Translations under genes and position numbers: made by a program
Assembly: GCF_013283875.1 (NCBI RefSeq)
Contig: NZ_CP054139.1
Coordinates: 5,704,001-5,768,000 of the forward strand
Origin: Mucilaginibacter mali
GTDB taxonomy: Bacteria > Bacteroidota > Bacteroidia > Sphingobacteriales > Sphingobacteriaceae
DNA length: 64,000 nt
Direction: 5' to 3'
Shown here: piece after piece, positions 54,709 through 63,820 of the stretch
Layout: the number at the start of each line of letters is the position of its first letter
Position numbering within the stretch: the first letter of the stretch is position 1
Notes under the pieces: model-generated
What the model was told of the DNA's origin: nothing
Seen by the model: the letters and a program-made list of their open reading frames with translations, nothing else
Database searches by the model: none

Positions 54709-56544
54709 ATGAAATTAAAATATACCTTATTAACAGCCCTGATAATATTAACCGCCAACGCCCTGATGGCTCAGCGCATGATGGAAAAACTATCGCGCGG
54801 CATCGTCGCCGTACGCAAAAGTACCGATACAGCTTTTGTAAGCTGGCGCATGCTGGGTACCGAACCTGATGCTATAGCCTTTAACCTGTACCGCAGCGCC
54901 GATGGGCAAGCGCCGGTAAAGCTGAACGCGCAGCCCATTACCGACGGCACCAATTTTAACGACACCAAAGCCGATCTTTCTAAAACCAATACCTACACCG
55001 TAAAGGCGGTGTTGAACGGCAAGGAGCAGGAGGCAGGTAAGCCCTTTGTATTGGCGGCCAACTCGCCGGTGCAGCAATACCTTAATATCCATTTGCGTAC
55101 GCCGCAGGGTTACCAGCCTAATGATGTTTCGGTGGGCGATTTGGATGGTGATGGCGATTATGAGTTGATCGTCCACATGACTGGCCGTGGCAGGGATACC
55201 CCGTCAAACGGTGTTACCGATCCGCCGATATTCCAGGCTTATAAGCTGGACGGCACCTTTTTATGGGAGATAAATTTGGGTAAGAACATTCGCGAGGGTG
55301 CGCATTATACGCAATTTATGGTAGCCGATCTGGATGGTGACGGCATAGCCGAGTTTGCCTGCAAAACCGCCGATGGTACTACTGATGCTAAAGGAAAAGT
55401 GGTTGGCGATGCCAGTAAAAACTGGGTGAACGATCGTGGCAAAATTGGCGATGGCCCCGAGTATTTCTCGGTGTTCAGTGGCAAGACCGGCGAAGTGCTG
55501 GCCACCACCGATTATATCCCAAGCCGTTACCCTACCGGTGGCTGGGGCGGTTGGGGTGGCAATGCCGGTAACGATGATAACCTGAACCGGGTTGACCGAT
55601 TTTTGGCCTGTGTAGCTTATTTAGATGGCAAACTACCAAGCGTAGTAATGTGCCGGGGATATTACGGTCGCACCGTGTTGGCCGCCTGGGATTTTCGTGG
55701 TGGGAAGCTGACCTCGCGCTGGGTGTTTGATAGCAAGGATGGCAAGAATATCTTCTCGGGCCAGGGTTATCATAATTTAAGCGTAGCCGATGTGGACGAT
55801 GACGGTAAAGACGAGATCATTTACGGATCGATGGTAATAGATGACAACGGCAAAGGCCTTTACTCAACCATGCTGCGCCATGGCGATGCCCTGCACGTTG
55901 GCGATCTTGACCCTGATCTGCCCGGACTGGAAGTATTTGGCATCCACGAGAATGAGACGAATAAGACCGGTGCAGGAGCGGCCTTGTACAGTGCAAAGAC
56001 CGGTAAAATTATTTGGGAGGGATCGATGGGTGAGGATATCGGGCGAGGCGTAGCAGAGAATATAGATCCAACCAGTCGCGGTGCTGAAGTTTGGTGGAGC
56101 GGGTCGGGCGGTTTGCGCAATATTAAGGGCGATATCATTGGCCCTATGCCGCCGTCAACCAATTTCCTGATCTGGTGGGAGGGCGATCTTACCCGCGACC
56201 TGCTGGACGGTAACCATATCGATCGTTACCGCAAAGGCCGGGTTTTCACCGCCGAGGGCTGTACCTCAAACAACGGTTCCAAATCTACCCCGGCCCTTAG
56301 CGCCGATATATTTGGCGACTGGCGCGAGGAACTGATCCTGCGTACTACCGATAACCAAAACCTGCGGATCTACACCACTACCATCCCAACCAAACACCGC
56401 TTTTATACACTGATGCACGATCCGCAATACCGAAACTCTATCGCCTGGCAAAATGTGGCCTATAACCAGCCACCGCACGTGGGCTTTTATATTGGCGAGG
56501 ACATGAAACCGGCGCCGAAACCTAATATTACGACGAGGAAGTAA
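54709..56544 (+). CDS. Rhamnogalacturonan lyase, polysaccharide lyase family 11
   Basis: A 611-residue exported enzyme (signal peptide MKLKYTLLTALIILTANALMA). PL11 enzymes cleave the rhamnose-galacturonate backbone of rhamnogalacturonan I by beta-elimination with bound calcium, and form an eight-bladed propeller. The family hallmarks are the N-terminal Fn3-like part (about 25-115: AFVSWRMLGTEPDAIAFNLY), then repeated acidic metal loops such as VGDLDGDGDYE, VADLDGDGIAE and VADVDDDGKDE, the segment YPTGGWGGWGGN, and the end QNVAYNQPPHVGFY. It follows the orphan GH29 C-terminal domain and ends before a hairpin repeat that separates it from thiL. Confidence 0.94.
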   Translation: MKLKYTLLTALIILTANALMAQRMMEKLSRGIVAVRKSTDTAFVSWRMLGTEPDAIAFNLYRSADGQAPVKLNAQPITDGTNFNDTKADLSKTNTYTVKAVLNGKEQEAGKPFVLAANSPVQQYLNIHLRTPQGYQPNDVSVGDLDGDGDYELIVHMTGRGRDTPSNGVTDPPIFQAYKLDGTFLWEINLGKNIREGAHYTQFMVADLDGDGIAEFACKTADGTTDAKGKVVGDASKNWVNDRGKIGDGPEYFSVFSGKTGEVLATTDYIPSRYPTGGWGGWGGNAGNDDNLNRVDRFLACVAYLDGKLPSVVMCRGYYGRTVLAAWDFRGGKLTSRWVFDSKDGKNIFSGQGYHNLSVADVDDDGKDEIIYGSMVIDDNGKGLYSTMLRHGDALHVGDLDPDLPGLEVFGIHENETNKTGAGAALYSAKTGKIIWEGSMGEDIGRGVAENIDPTSRGAEVWWSGSGGLRNIKGDIIGPMPPSTNFLIWWEGDLTRDLLDGNHIDRYRKGRVFTAEGCTSNNGSKSTPALSADIFGDWREELILRTTDNQNLRIYTTTIPTKHRFYTLMHDPQYRNSIAWQNVAYNQPPHVGFYIGEDMKPAPKPNITTRK

Positions 56545-56567
56545 GGTACGTATATTATTAATTTCTT

Positions 56568-56698
56568 GTCATTTCGATAGAGCCGGGTGGGAAATTGTGT
56601 GGGCGCGAAAGAGAAATCTTGTACGCGCGACAAGTATGTTGTATAAGATTTCTCCTCATACCCACCGTTTCTTCCCCTGCTGATTCGTTCGAAATGGC
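56568..56698. repeat. Long interspersed hairpin with GTCATTTCGA ends
   Basis: The ends GTCATTTCGA and TCGAAATGGC pair at 9 of 10 positions. The inner arms AGAGAAATCTT and AAGATTTCTC also pair. It is the same architecture as the GTCATTGCGAG copies with a different sequence body. Confidence 0.75.
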
Positions 56699-56779
56699 AA
56701 ACTTCTTTTAGTATTGCGTGGGACATGAGCATAGCAAACAGCAGGACAAAGCTCCCGCTCAATTCCGCGCATCTTTTTG

Positions 56780-56787
56780 TATTTTTG
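56780..56787 (+). promoter_or_regulatory. -7 promoter element TATTTTTG
   Basis: An exact TAnnTTTG match that ends four bases before the first ATG of thiL. No -33 element was seen at the expected spacing. Confidence 0.6.
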
Positions 56788-56791
56788 CGGC

Positions 56792-57847
56792 ATGGACATG
56801 TTTGATAATAAAGAAACAACAGGGATAAACCATTTGGGCGAGTTTGGCCTGATAGATCACCTGACCAAAAATATAGAACTAAAACAGCCTGGCACCTTAA
56901 AAGGTATTGGCGATGATGCCGCCGTGTTGGATTTTACCGGCAAAAAAACATTGATTTCTACCGATATGCTGTTAGAGGGTATTCACTTCGATCTGGCCTA
57001 CACCCCCTTCAAGCACTTAGGCTATAAAGCCATCCAGGTAAACCTGAGCGATGTTTACGCCATGAATGCCACACCGTCGCAGGTAACGGTATCCATAGGT
57101 GTATCCAGCAAATTCCCGCTGGAAGCCATTGAAGAATTGTACCAGGGTATTTATGTAGCCTGCGAAAAATACAATGTTGATTTGGTGGGCGGTGATACCT
57201 CGGCATCGAAGCAGGGCCTCATTATTAGCGTAACCGTTTTAGGTTATGCCGATGAAGCGGACATTGTTTACCGCAACACCGCGCAGGAAGGCGACCTGAT
57301 CTGCGTATCCGGCGATCTTGGTGGCGCTTATACCGGTCTGCAACTATTGGAGCGCGAAAAGCTGGTTTATTTGGAAAACCCAAACATTCAACCCGATCTG
57401 GAAGGCAAGGATTATATTGTGGAGCGCCAGCTGAAACCGGAAGCACGTAAAGATATAGTTGAACTATTAAAAGCCTGGAGCGTAACACCTACCGCTATGA
57501 TCGATGTATCAGACGGCCTGGCATCCGAGGTATTGCATATCTGCACTCAAAGCAATAAGGGCTGCAACCTGTACGAAGAGAAGATCCCTATCGACCCGAT
57601 GACCTACGAGACCGCCCGTGAGTTCAACCTCGATCCAACCATTTGCGCTTTAAGCGGCGGCGAGGATTATGAGTTGCTATTCACCATTAAACAAGCAGAT
57701 TACGATAAGTTGAAGAATCATCCGGATATCAGCATCATTGGCCACATTACCGAAGCATCGGCCGGGCGTAACCTGATCACTAAAGCAGGTGCGGTACACG
57801 AGTTGAAAGCGCAGGGTTGGAACGCGTTTAAAAATTCGCAGGGCTAA
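56792..57847 (+). CDS. thiL: Thiamine-monophosphate kinase ThiL
   Basis: A 351-residue cytoplasmic enzyme that phosphorylates thiamine monophosphate to the active cofactor thiamine diphosphate. Family motifs are GIGDDAAVLDF and STDMLLEGIHFDL near the start, VNLSDVYAMNATP, VGGDTSASK, MIDVSDGLASE and LSGGEDYELLFT, which together bind ATP, Mg and substrate. The ATG at 56792 is used; ATG 56798 is equally possible. Its promoter box lies just upstream, suggesting a very short leader. It is a housekeeping gene lying inside the carbohydrate region, with hairpins on both sides, and probably not part of that system, although the TPP-dependent E1 enzyme elsewhere in the window uses the cofactor. Confidence 0.96.
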   Translation: MDMFDNKETTGINHLGEFGLIDHLTKNIELKQPGTLKGIGDDAAVLDFTGKKTLISTDMLLEGIHFDLAYTPFKHLGYKAIQVNLSDVYAMNATPSQVTVSIGVSSKFPLEAIEELYQGIYVACEKYNVDLVGGDTSASKQGLIISVTVLGYADEADIVYRNTAQEGDLICVSGDLGGAYTGLQLLEREKLVYLENPNIQPDLEGKDYIVERQLKPEARKDIVELLKAWSVTPTAMIDVSDGLASEVLHICTQSNKGCNLYEEKIPIDPMTYETAREFNLDPTICALSGGEDYELLFTIKQADYDKLKNHPDISIIGHITEASAGRNLITKAGAVHELKAQGWNAFKNSQG

Positions 57848-57852
57848 CAACC

Positions 57853-57879
57853 GTCATACCGAAACAAGTTCGGCATGAC
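57853..57879. repeat. Hairpin after thiL
   Basis: The arms GTCATACCGAA and TTCGGCATGAC pair at 10 of 11 positions around a five-base loop. A T-rich stretch follows, so it may terminate thiL; its ends again match the GTCAT...ATGAC theme. Confidence 0.7.
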
Positions 57880-58042
57880 CATTTATTTTGTTCCTTGTAA
57901 TTTATCAGCCCTATTTACACTCATCCTATCAAATGACTGTTCCGTACGTTAATTTAGCTGAATGTTTAGCCAAATGGCCGAAAAAATAAGCCGGGAAATA
58001 ATCATCTATTAGCGGTACCAATTTAGTTTACCAACAACAGGT

Positions 58043-59938
58043 ATGATGATCAACTACAAGAAACTGCTCTACGGCGCCCTTGTGCTGTCGGTGGCCGGCT
58101 TATGCTTACCCGCCAAAGCTCAAAACACCGGCGATGAAGCCGGCATGCAAAACCAGGCTAAAGCCCGCGACCAAAAACAAATAGACAAGGCTGTGAACGG
58201 CTGGTGGACCGCCAGTATGAAAAATCACGATGCCCGAGTAGCGTGGTGGCGCGAAGCCCGTTTCGGCATGTTTATCCACTGGGGTATCTACTCGCTGCCC
58301 GGTGGCGAGTGGAAGGGCAAACAGGTAACCGGTTATGCCGAACACCTGATGCGGAAAGAACGCATTCCCCGTGCCGAATACCTGGAGCTGGCCCACAAGT
58401 TTAACCCTGTAAAATTTAATGCCGATGAATGGGTGCGCACCGCTAAACGTGCCGGGATGAAGTACATGATCATCACTTCAAAGCATCATGATGGCTTCGC
58501 GATGTATAATTCGGGTGTTACGGATTATAACGTAGTAAAACAAACCGCCTGGCACCACGACCCAATGGCCGACCTGAGCGCGGCCTGCAAAAAATACGGC
58601 CTGAAGTTTGGCTTCTATTACTCGCACGCCTTTGACTGGGAGCACCCTGATGCGCCGGGCAACGATTGGGAATACGGTAACCCCGGCGGCGATCAGAAAC
58701 TGTTCGGTGGCGATAACTGGTACGATGTGCACCCCGAGCTATTGCCAAAAGCCATTAAATATGTAAACGAGAAGGCTATCCCCCAGGTGCAGGAGTTGAT
58801 TCGTTTATATCACCCCGATATCCTTTGGTTTGATACGCCGGGCAAATTGCCTTTCAGTGAGAATTTGCGTGTATTGGAAGCTATTCGCGCTATCGACCCA
58901 AATGTGGTAGTGAACGGCAGGCTGGCCCGCAACGGCAGCATGAATTACGGCGATTATCAAAACACCGCCGACCGCCCTGCCGAGTTCTTTCCGGTAGAGG
59001 GGGATTGGGAAGCGATACCGACAACTAACGAATCTTACGGGTATTCTAAATACGACCATAGCCATAAACCGGCCAGTCATTTTATCCGCCTGGTGGCTAA
59101 CTCGGCTTCAAGAGGTGGAAATTTGTTGCTGAATATCGGTCCGAAGGGCGATGGCGAGTTCGATGCTAAAGACCAACAGATCCTGGACAGCATCGGCAAA
59201 TGGATGGACGTAAATGCAGAAAGCATTTACAAAACCACCAAAACGCCGCTGCCGTTCCAAAATTGGGGTGTATCTACACGTAAAGGCAACCTGCTTTACC
59301 TACAGGTATTCAACTGGCCTAAAGATGGTAAACTGGTTATTGGTGGCTTAAAAAGCGATATCAAAAAAGCATATTTATTAAGCGATGCATCCAAAAAACC
59401 GCTGGCCATTAAACGTGTCGATCCGATGGATGTCCAACTGAGTGTCCCGGCCAACGCGCCTGACCAGGTAAGCAGCGTCATCGTTGTGGAAACAAGCGGC
59501 GATATTGTAACTGACCCGGTACGCGTTTTGGATGCAAAGGACTATGCCAACCGCATGCTGGCGTTCGATTCGGATATGAGGCCGGGCGAGTTCCATTTTG
59601 GTGATGGCAAAACCGGTAAGTATTTTATCGACCGCTGGAACAAAAAGGACAAGGTGGTAAAATGGCAGTTCAGGCTGCTGACAGCAGCAAAGTATAAAGT
59701 GATCATCAAGTACGCTGCCGATGCGGATAACGCTGGTACTTACGAATTAAGCCTGGGCGATCTGAAGAAGACCGGGACCGTAGCCACTAATGATAAAGGC
59801 GATAAGATCATCGACCAAACCATCGGCGAGGTGAGCCTGCAGCCGGGTACGCATACATTGAAGATCACTCCTGTAGAAATTCAAAAGCAGGGATTGATGA
59901 AAATATTGGAGGTTGCTTTAGTACCTTTGAAAAAATAG
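58043..59938 (+). CDS. Alpha-L-fucosidase, glycoside hydrolase family 29
   Basis: A 631-residue exported enzyme with a signal peptide (about residues 1-26). The TIM barrel spans about 65-395: REARFGMFIHWGIYS, the HHDGF motif at 148-152, and the nucleophile Asp264 in DILWFDTPGK. SRGGNLLLNIGPKGDGEF ends the barrel. A middle beta-sandwich and a C-terminal carbohydrate-binding-like beta domain (about 500-631) follow, so it is longer than minimal GH29 enzymes. It should remove L-fucose or, in some subgroups, related sugars from glycan ends. It leads the run GH29-GH88-PL6 on the plus strand. Confidence 0.94.
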   Translation: MMINYKKLLYGALVLSVAGLCLPAKAQNTGDEAGMQNQAKARDQKQIDKAVNGWWTASMKNHDARVAWWREARFGMFIHWGIYSLPGGEWKGKQVTGYAEHLMRKERIPRAEYLELAHKFNPVKFNADEWVRTAKRAGMKYMIITSKHHDGFAMYNSGVTDYNVVKQTAWHHDPMADLSAACKKYGLKFGFYYSHAFDWEHPDAPGNDWEYGNPGGDQKLFGGDNWYDVHPELLPKAIKYVNEKAIPQVQELIRLYHPDILWFDTPGKLPFSENLRVLEAIRAIDPNVVVNGRLARNGSMNYGDYQNTADRPAEFFPVEGDWEAIPTTNESYGYSKYDHSHKPASHFIRLVANSASRGGNLLLNIGPKGDGEFDAKDQQILDSIGKWMDVNAESIYKTTKTPLPFQNWGVSTRKGNLLYLQVFNWPKDGKLVIGGLKSDIKKAYLLSDASKKPLAIKRVDPMDVQLSVPANAPDQVSSVIVVETSGDIVTDPVRVLDAKDYANRMLAFDSDMRPGEFHFGDGKTGKYFIDRWNKKDKVVKWQFRLLTAAKYKVIIKYAADADNAGTYELSLGDLKKTGTVATNDKGDKIIDQTIGEVSLQPGTHTLKITPVEIQKQGLMKILEVALVPLKK

Positions 59939-59950
59939 AAATACACAGTC

Positions 59951-60022
59951 AGCCCCCTCTAAATCTCCCACGGGAGGGGGAGACTTAAGAAAATAGCCCT
60001 CCCTACTGGGGGGGGGTGGGGC
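59951..60022. repeat. Dispersed GC-rich repeat with a G9 tract between GH29 and GH88
   Basis: AGCCCCCTCTAAATCTCCC (59951-59969) is the reverse complement of a word at 19247-19265. The element ends in a run of nine G (60008-60016), 14 bp before the GH88 start codon. Confidence 0.65.
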
Positions 60023-60029
60023 TTAAATT

Positions 60030-61217
60030 ATGAAGAAAAAATATATACTCCCTATCCTGTTTGTGGCCTTAACCGGCACTACAGCCATGGCGCAGGACCA
60101 AACAGCCAAAGGCTTTGCCTTTGCCGCCAAACAAACCGACCTGATGCTGAAAGAAGTGGCCGAAGCAAAGAAAACCGCCAAGCCCGATATGGCATCGCCC
60201 CGCTCGCTGGAGAAAGGCGAACTGGTGCTGGTGCCATCAAAGGACTGGTGCAGCGGCTTCTTCCCGGGCGAACTGTGGTTTTTATATCAATACACTGAAG
60301 ATCCAAAATGGATGACTGAGGCCAAAGCCTATACAGCCAACATCGAACAGGAAAAAACTAACGGCGGCACGCACGATATGGGCTTTAAGGTTTACAGCAG
60401 TGTAGGCAACGGCTATAAACTAACCAAAGACCCGCATTATAAAGAGGTATTACTGGAAGCCGCCAAAACCCTGGCCACCCGTTTTAACCCAACGGTAGGC
60501 TGTATCAAATCGTGGGATAACCGCAAGAACTGGAAGTTCCCGGTGATCATTGATAATATGCTGAATTTGGAGCTACTGTTTGAGGCCAGTAAACTATCGG
60601 GCGATAAAACGTTTTATAACATCGCAGTTAGTCACGCCAATACGACCATGAAAAATCATTTCAGGGAGGATAACTCATCGTTCCATGTGATCGATTATGA
60701 TCCGGAGACCGGCAAAGTGTTGCACAAGCAAACACACCAGGGCTACGCCGATGGTTCGGCCTGGGCGCGTGGACAAGCCTGGGGTTTGTACGGTTATACC
60801 ATGTGCTACCGAGAAACCAAAGACAAAGCGTATTTGCAGCAGGCCGAAAAGATCGCCAAATTCATTTTTAGCAATCCTAACTTGCCTAAAGACCTGGTGC
60901 CATACTGGGATTATAACGATCCGGCCATTCCAAACGCTCCGCGCGATGCGTCGGCTGCTGCGGTAACTGCTTCGGCTTTGTACGAGTTGAGTACCTACAG
61001 CGCAAATGGCGCGACATACAAATCGCTTGCCGATAAAATTGTAAAGAACCTGACCGATAGCTATCAGGCAAAGCCCGGCGAAGCCAAAGGTTATATCCTG
61101 CTGCACAGCACCGGCAACAAACCGGCCAATGGCGAAATTGACGCGCCGATAAGCTATGCCGATTACTATTACCTGGAAGCCCTGTTAAGGCAAAAGGGCG
61201 GGGTGAAATATCAATAA
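60030..61217 (+). CDS. Unsaturated glucuronyl/galacturonyl hydrolase, glycoside hydrolase family 88
   Basis: A 395-residue exported protein (signal peptide MKKKYILPILFVALTGTTAMA). GH88 enzymes hydrate and release the 4,5-unsaturated uronic acid that polysaccharide lyases leave at the non-reducing end. The fold is an alpha/alpha six-hairpin barrel. The two catalytic-type acidic residues are Asp116 (GGTHDMGF) and Asp175 (PVIIDNMLN), with WARGQAWGLYGYTM in the second half as expected. It fits directly with the PL11 and PL6 lyases nearby. It lies 91 bp after GH29, with a repeat and a G9 tract in the gap, and 73 bp before PL6. Confidence 0.94.
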   Translation: MKKKYILPILFVALTGTTAMAQDQTAKGFAFAAKQTDLMLKEVAEAKKTAKPDMASPRSLEKGELVLVPSKDWCSGFFPGELWFLYQYTEDPKWMTEAKAYTANIEQEKTNGGTHDMGFKVYSSVGNGYKLTKDPHYKEVLLEAAKTLATRFNPTVGCIKSWDNRKNWKFPVIIDNMLNLELLFEASKLSGDKTFYNIAVSHANTTMKNHFREDNSSFHVIDYDPETGKVLHKQTHQGYADGSAWARGQAWGLYGYTMCYRETKDKAYLQQAEKIAKFIFSNPNLPKDLVPYWDYNDPAIPNAPRDASAAAVTASALYELSTYSANGATYKSLADKIVKNLTDSYQAKPGEAKGYILLHSTGNKPANGEIDAPISYADYYYLEALLRQKGGVKYQ

Positions 61218-61290
61218 AGATGACCGATAGTTTGTAACAAAAACACAAATTAAAATCTAATATCTTAGCCGATCATTTTTGGTGCCCCGA

Positions 61291-62655
61291 ATGAACCGTT
61301 ATTGTTTAATTATTGTATCCGCCTTTATCGCTTGTGTCAGCGCATCTTTTGCACGGACGCGTGGGCATGATCATACCATCCGTTCGGCTGCTGAGTTAGC
61401 CGCGCTTAACCTGCAGCCCGGCGACCGCGTGATTTTGCAAGCGGGCGACTGGAACAGTCAGCAATTGGTGTTTAAAGGTAAAGGTACTAAGGAAGCGCCG
61501 ATCACCTTAATTTCGGCAGAGCCGGGTAAAACCATCCTAAAGGGAAACTCCAACTTACTGATAGACGGCCAGTATCTGATAGTGGACGGCCTGAACTTTA
61601 CCCAGGGGGCATCGCAAAAAAAGGATGTTATTCTGTTTAGTAAAGAAACCTCCTACTGTCGCCTGACCAACACGGCTATTGTTGATTTCAACACGCCCGA
61701 TAAAAAACAGGATTACAAATGGGTATCGCTCAACGGCGATCATAACCGGGTAGACCATTGCTATATCAAGGGTAAAACCCACCAGGGTACCACGCTGGTT
61801 GTTTGGGTGGCCGATAAACCCAACTATCACCAGATAGACCATAACTTTTTTGATTACCGCCCAGATCTTGGCGTTAACGGCGGCGAAACCATCCGCATAG
61901 GCACCAGCCAGGTATCCATGGACGATTCGTACACCACGGTAGAGGATAACATCTTTTACCAGTGCAATGGCGAAATGGAAGTGGTCTCTAACAAATCGGG
62001 TCATAATACCATCCGTAATAATTTGTTTTACGAGTGTGTGGGCACCCTCACCCTGCGCGAGGGCAACTTTGCCGATGTGTATGGCAACTATATGGTTGGT
62101 AACGGCGTTAAGGGCACAGGTGGCATCCGCATTATTGGCGAGGGGCACCGGGTGCATCATAATTATTTAACCGGGCTGACGGGCACAGGACTAAAAGCAG
62201 CTATAAGCGTAATGGATGCCATACCCAATTCGGCATTGAACGGATACATGCAGGTGAAGGGTGCGGTAATCAGGAACAACACCATTGTTAACTGTGCCGA
62301 GGCCATTGAAATAGGCGCCGGCAAGCGCGACGACCGTGGCCTTCCGCCCATGAATATCGCTATTATTGGAAACGTTGTTTTGGCGTCGGACCCGATAGTT
62401 TATACCGATCAGCCGCAAGGGATCAAAATAAAAAGAAACCTCCTTTATAATATCAAACTGCCCGGAGATCTGCCTGATGGCTTTGACATGAGGGATCCGA
62501 AACTGATTCGTGATGGTTTGAATATCTATCAGCCCGAGGATCTCCGTAAGATCGGTGCGCCGGCCTTAAACAACGAGCAGCATCAGTTATTTGATGGTCT
62601 GGGCATTGGCCCAACCTGGCATAAGGGCGTTCCGCCGATCAGGGTGAAGTTGTAA
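61291..62655 (+). CDS. Polysaccharide lyase family 6 (alginate/chondroitinase B type)
   Basis: A 454-residue exported protein (ATG 61291; signal peptide MNRYCLIIVSAFIACVSASFA). It is a right-handed parallel beta-helix with repeated NN/NxF turns. PL6 landmarks are the calcium-and-catalysis block GEMEVVSNKSGHNTIRNN with catalytic-type Lys235 and, further on, Arg256 in TLREGNF. PL6 enzymes act on alginate or dermatan-type uronates; in this neighbourhood a pectin- or glycosaminoglycan-like uronate is also possible. It is the last gene of the GH29-GH88-PL6 run and stops four bases from the convergent MFS gene. Confidence 0.9.
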   Translation: MNRYCLIIVSAFIACVSASFARTRGHDHTIRSAAELAALNLQPGDRVILQAGDWNSQQLVFKGKGTKEAPITLISAEPGKTILKGNSNLLIDGQYLIVDGLNFTQGASQKKDVILFSKETSYCRLTNTAIVDFNTPDKKQDYKWVSLNGDHNRVDHCYIKGKTHQGTTLVVWVADKPNYHQIDHNFFDYRPDLGVNGGETIRIGTSQVSMDDSYTTVEDNIFYQCNGEMEVVSNKSGHNTIRNNLFYECVGTLTLREGNFADVYGNYMVGNGVKGTGGIRIIGEGHRVHHNYLTGLTGTGLKAAISVMDAIPNSALNGYMQVKGAVIRNNTIVNCAEAIEIGAGKRDDRGLPPMNIAIIGNVVLASDPIVYTDQPQGIKIKRNLLYNIKLPGDLPDGFDMRDPKLIRDGLNIYQPEDLRKIGAPALNNEQHQLFDGLGIGPTWHKGVPPIRVKL

Positions 62656-62659
62656 TTGG

Positions 62660-63820
62660 CTATTCTTTATCCCTAAATAAGGCGATCAATCCCAGCACCG
62701 GGCCAATACCCAGCAGCATATAAATGTATTTCGCGTTAGCATCGGTACGCAGCGCGTTGATCAATTGTATACTGATAATGGTAATGGCAAAGCCGATACA
62801 ATTTACAATAGTAAGCGACGTGCCTTTGGTTTCGGCGGGGGCAGTGCGGGCTACAATAGTAGAGAACATAGGCGAATCGGCAATGACCGATGTTGCCCAG
62901 ATAAACATAAAGCCGATAAATACAGCCGTTGCCGGAATGAAAAGCACTAAGGGCGACAGGATGCAGCAAATGCACGATATCGTTAATGCAACAGTCGCCG
63001 TTCGCTTTGCACCAATACGCTGCGAGATCCATCCGCTGAAAACACAAGCCAAACTGCCCGATGCGATGATGAAAAAAGCTAACAGCGATACATTAAATCG
63101 CGCCGCGGGGTAGTTGATTTTATAAGCCGCTAATATCACCGGCACAAATACCCAAAAGGCATACAACTCCCACATGTGCCCGAAGTAGCCAAATGCCGCG
63201 GCGCGGAACCGGCTATTGCGAAAGCCATTTAAAAAACCGGTAAAGTTGAGTTTTTGTCCGGCTTTACGATAGGGGCCGTCGGGTACCAGTAATACCATGG
63301 CTACGCCGCCCAATGTAGCTAATGTTGATGTGGCATAGATGACGTATCGCCAGGGTAGGCCAGCGGTCATGCCTTTTAAAAAGTGCGGAAATGCTGTACC
63401 CAAAACCAACGCGCCTACCAAAAACCCTAATGATTTACCCAGGCCCTGTTCGTAATGATCTGCTGCTATCTTCATGCCTACGGGATAGATTCCGGCAAGG
63501 AAGAAGCCGGTCATGAAGCGGATAGTGATCAGTTCGGACGAGTTGATGGCGCGGGTGCATAAAGCCATGTTGATCAGCGCGGCAATGATGGCGCAAAAAA
63601 AGAATACGCGCGAAGGCGAAAACCGGTCGGCGATACTCAATATGGCAAATATGAGCGTACCTGTAATAAAGCCCGATTGCACCGCGCTGGTAAGATGTGC
63701 AAGGTAGCCGGGCTCCAGGTTGAATTGTCGGGCAATATCGCCCATAATAGCATTCCCCGCAAACCATAGCGACGTACAGAAAAACTGGGAGATAACAATT
63801 ACGGGTAATATTCGCTTCAT
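62660..63820 (-). CDS. MFS transporter
   Basis: A 386-residue inner-membrane protein with about twelve hydrophobic helices in two halves. It opens MKRILPVIVISQFFCTSLWF, and the loop between helices 2 and 3 carries SIADRFSPSRVF, the usual MFS GxxxDR-type position. The second half has a related ISQRIGAKRTATV loop. The substrate is not evident. The location next to the lyase run suggests uptake of released sugar acids, but it is on the opposite strand and could also be an exporter. Confidence 0.88.
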   Translation of the reverse strand: MKRILPVIVISQFFCTSLWFAGNAIMGDIARQFNLEPGYLAHLTSAVQSGFITGTLIFAILSIADRFSPSRVFFFCAIIAALINMALCTRAINSSELITIRFMTGFFLAGIYPVGMKIAADHYEQGLGKSLGFLVGALVLGTAFPHFLKGMTAGLPWRYVIYATSTLATLGGVAMVLLVPDGPYRKAGQKLNFTGFLNGFRNSRFRAAAFGYFGHMWELYAFWVFVPVILAAYKINYPAARFNVSLLAFFIIASGSLACVFSGWISQRIGAKRTATVALTISCICCILSPLVLFIPATAVFIGFMFIWATSVIADSPMFSTIVARTAPAETKGTSLTIVNCIGFAITIISIQLINALRTDANAKYIYMLLGIGPVLGLIALFRDKE

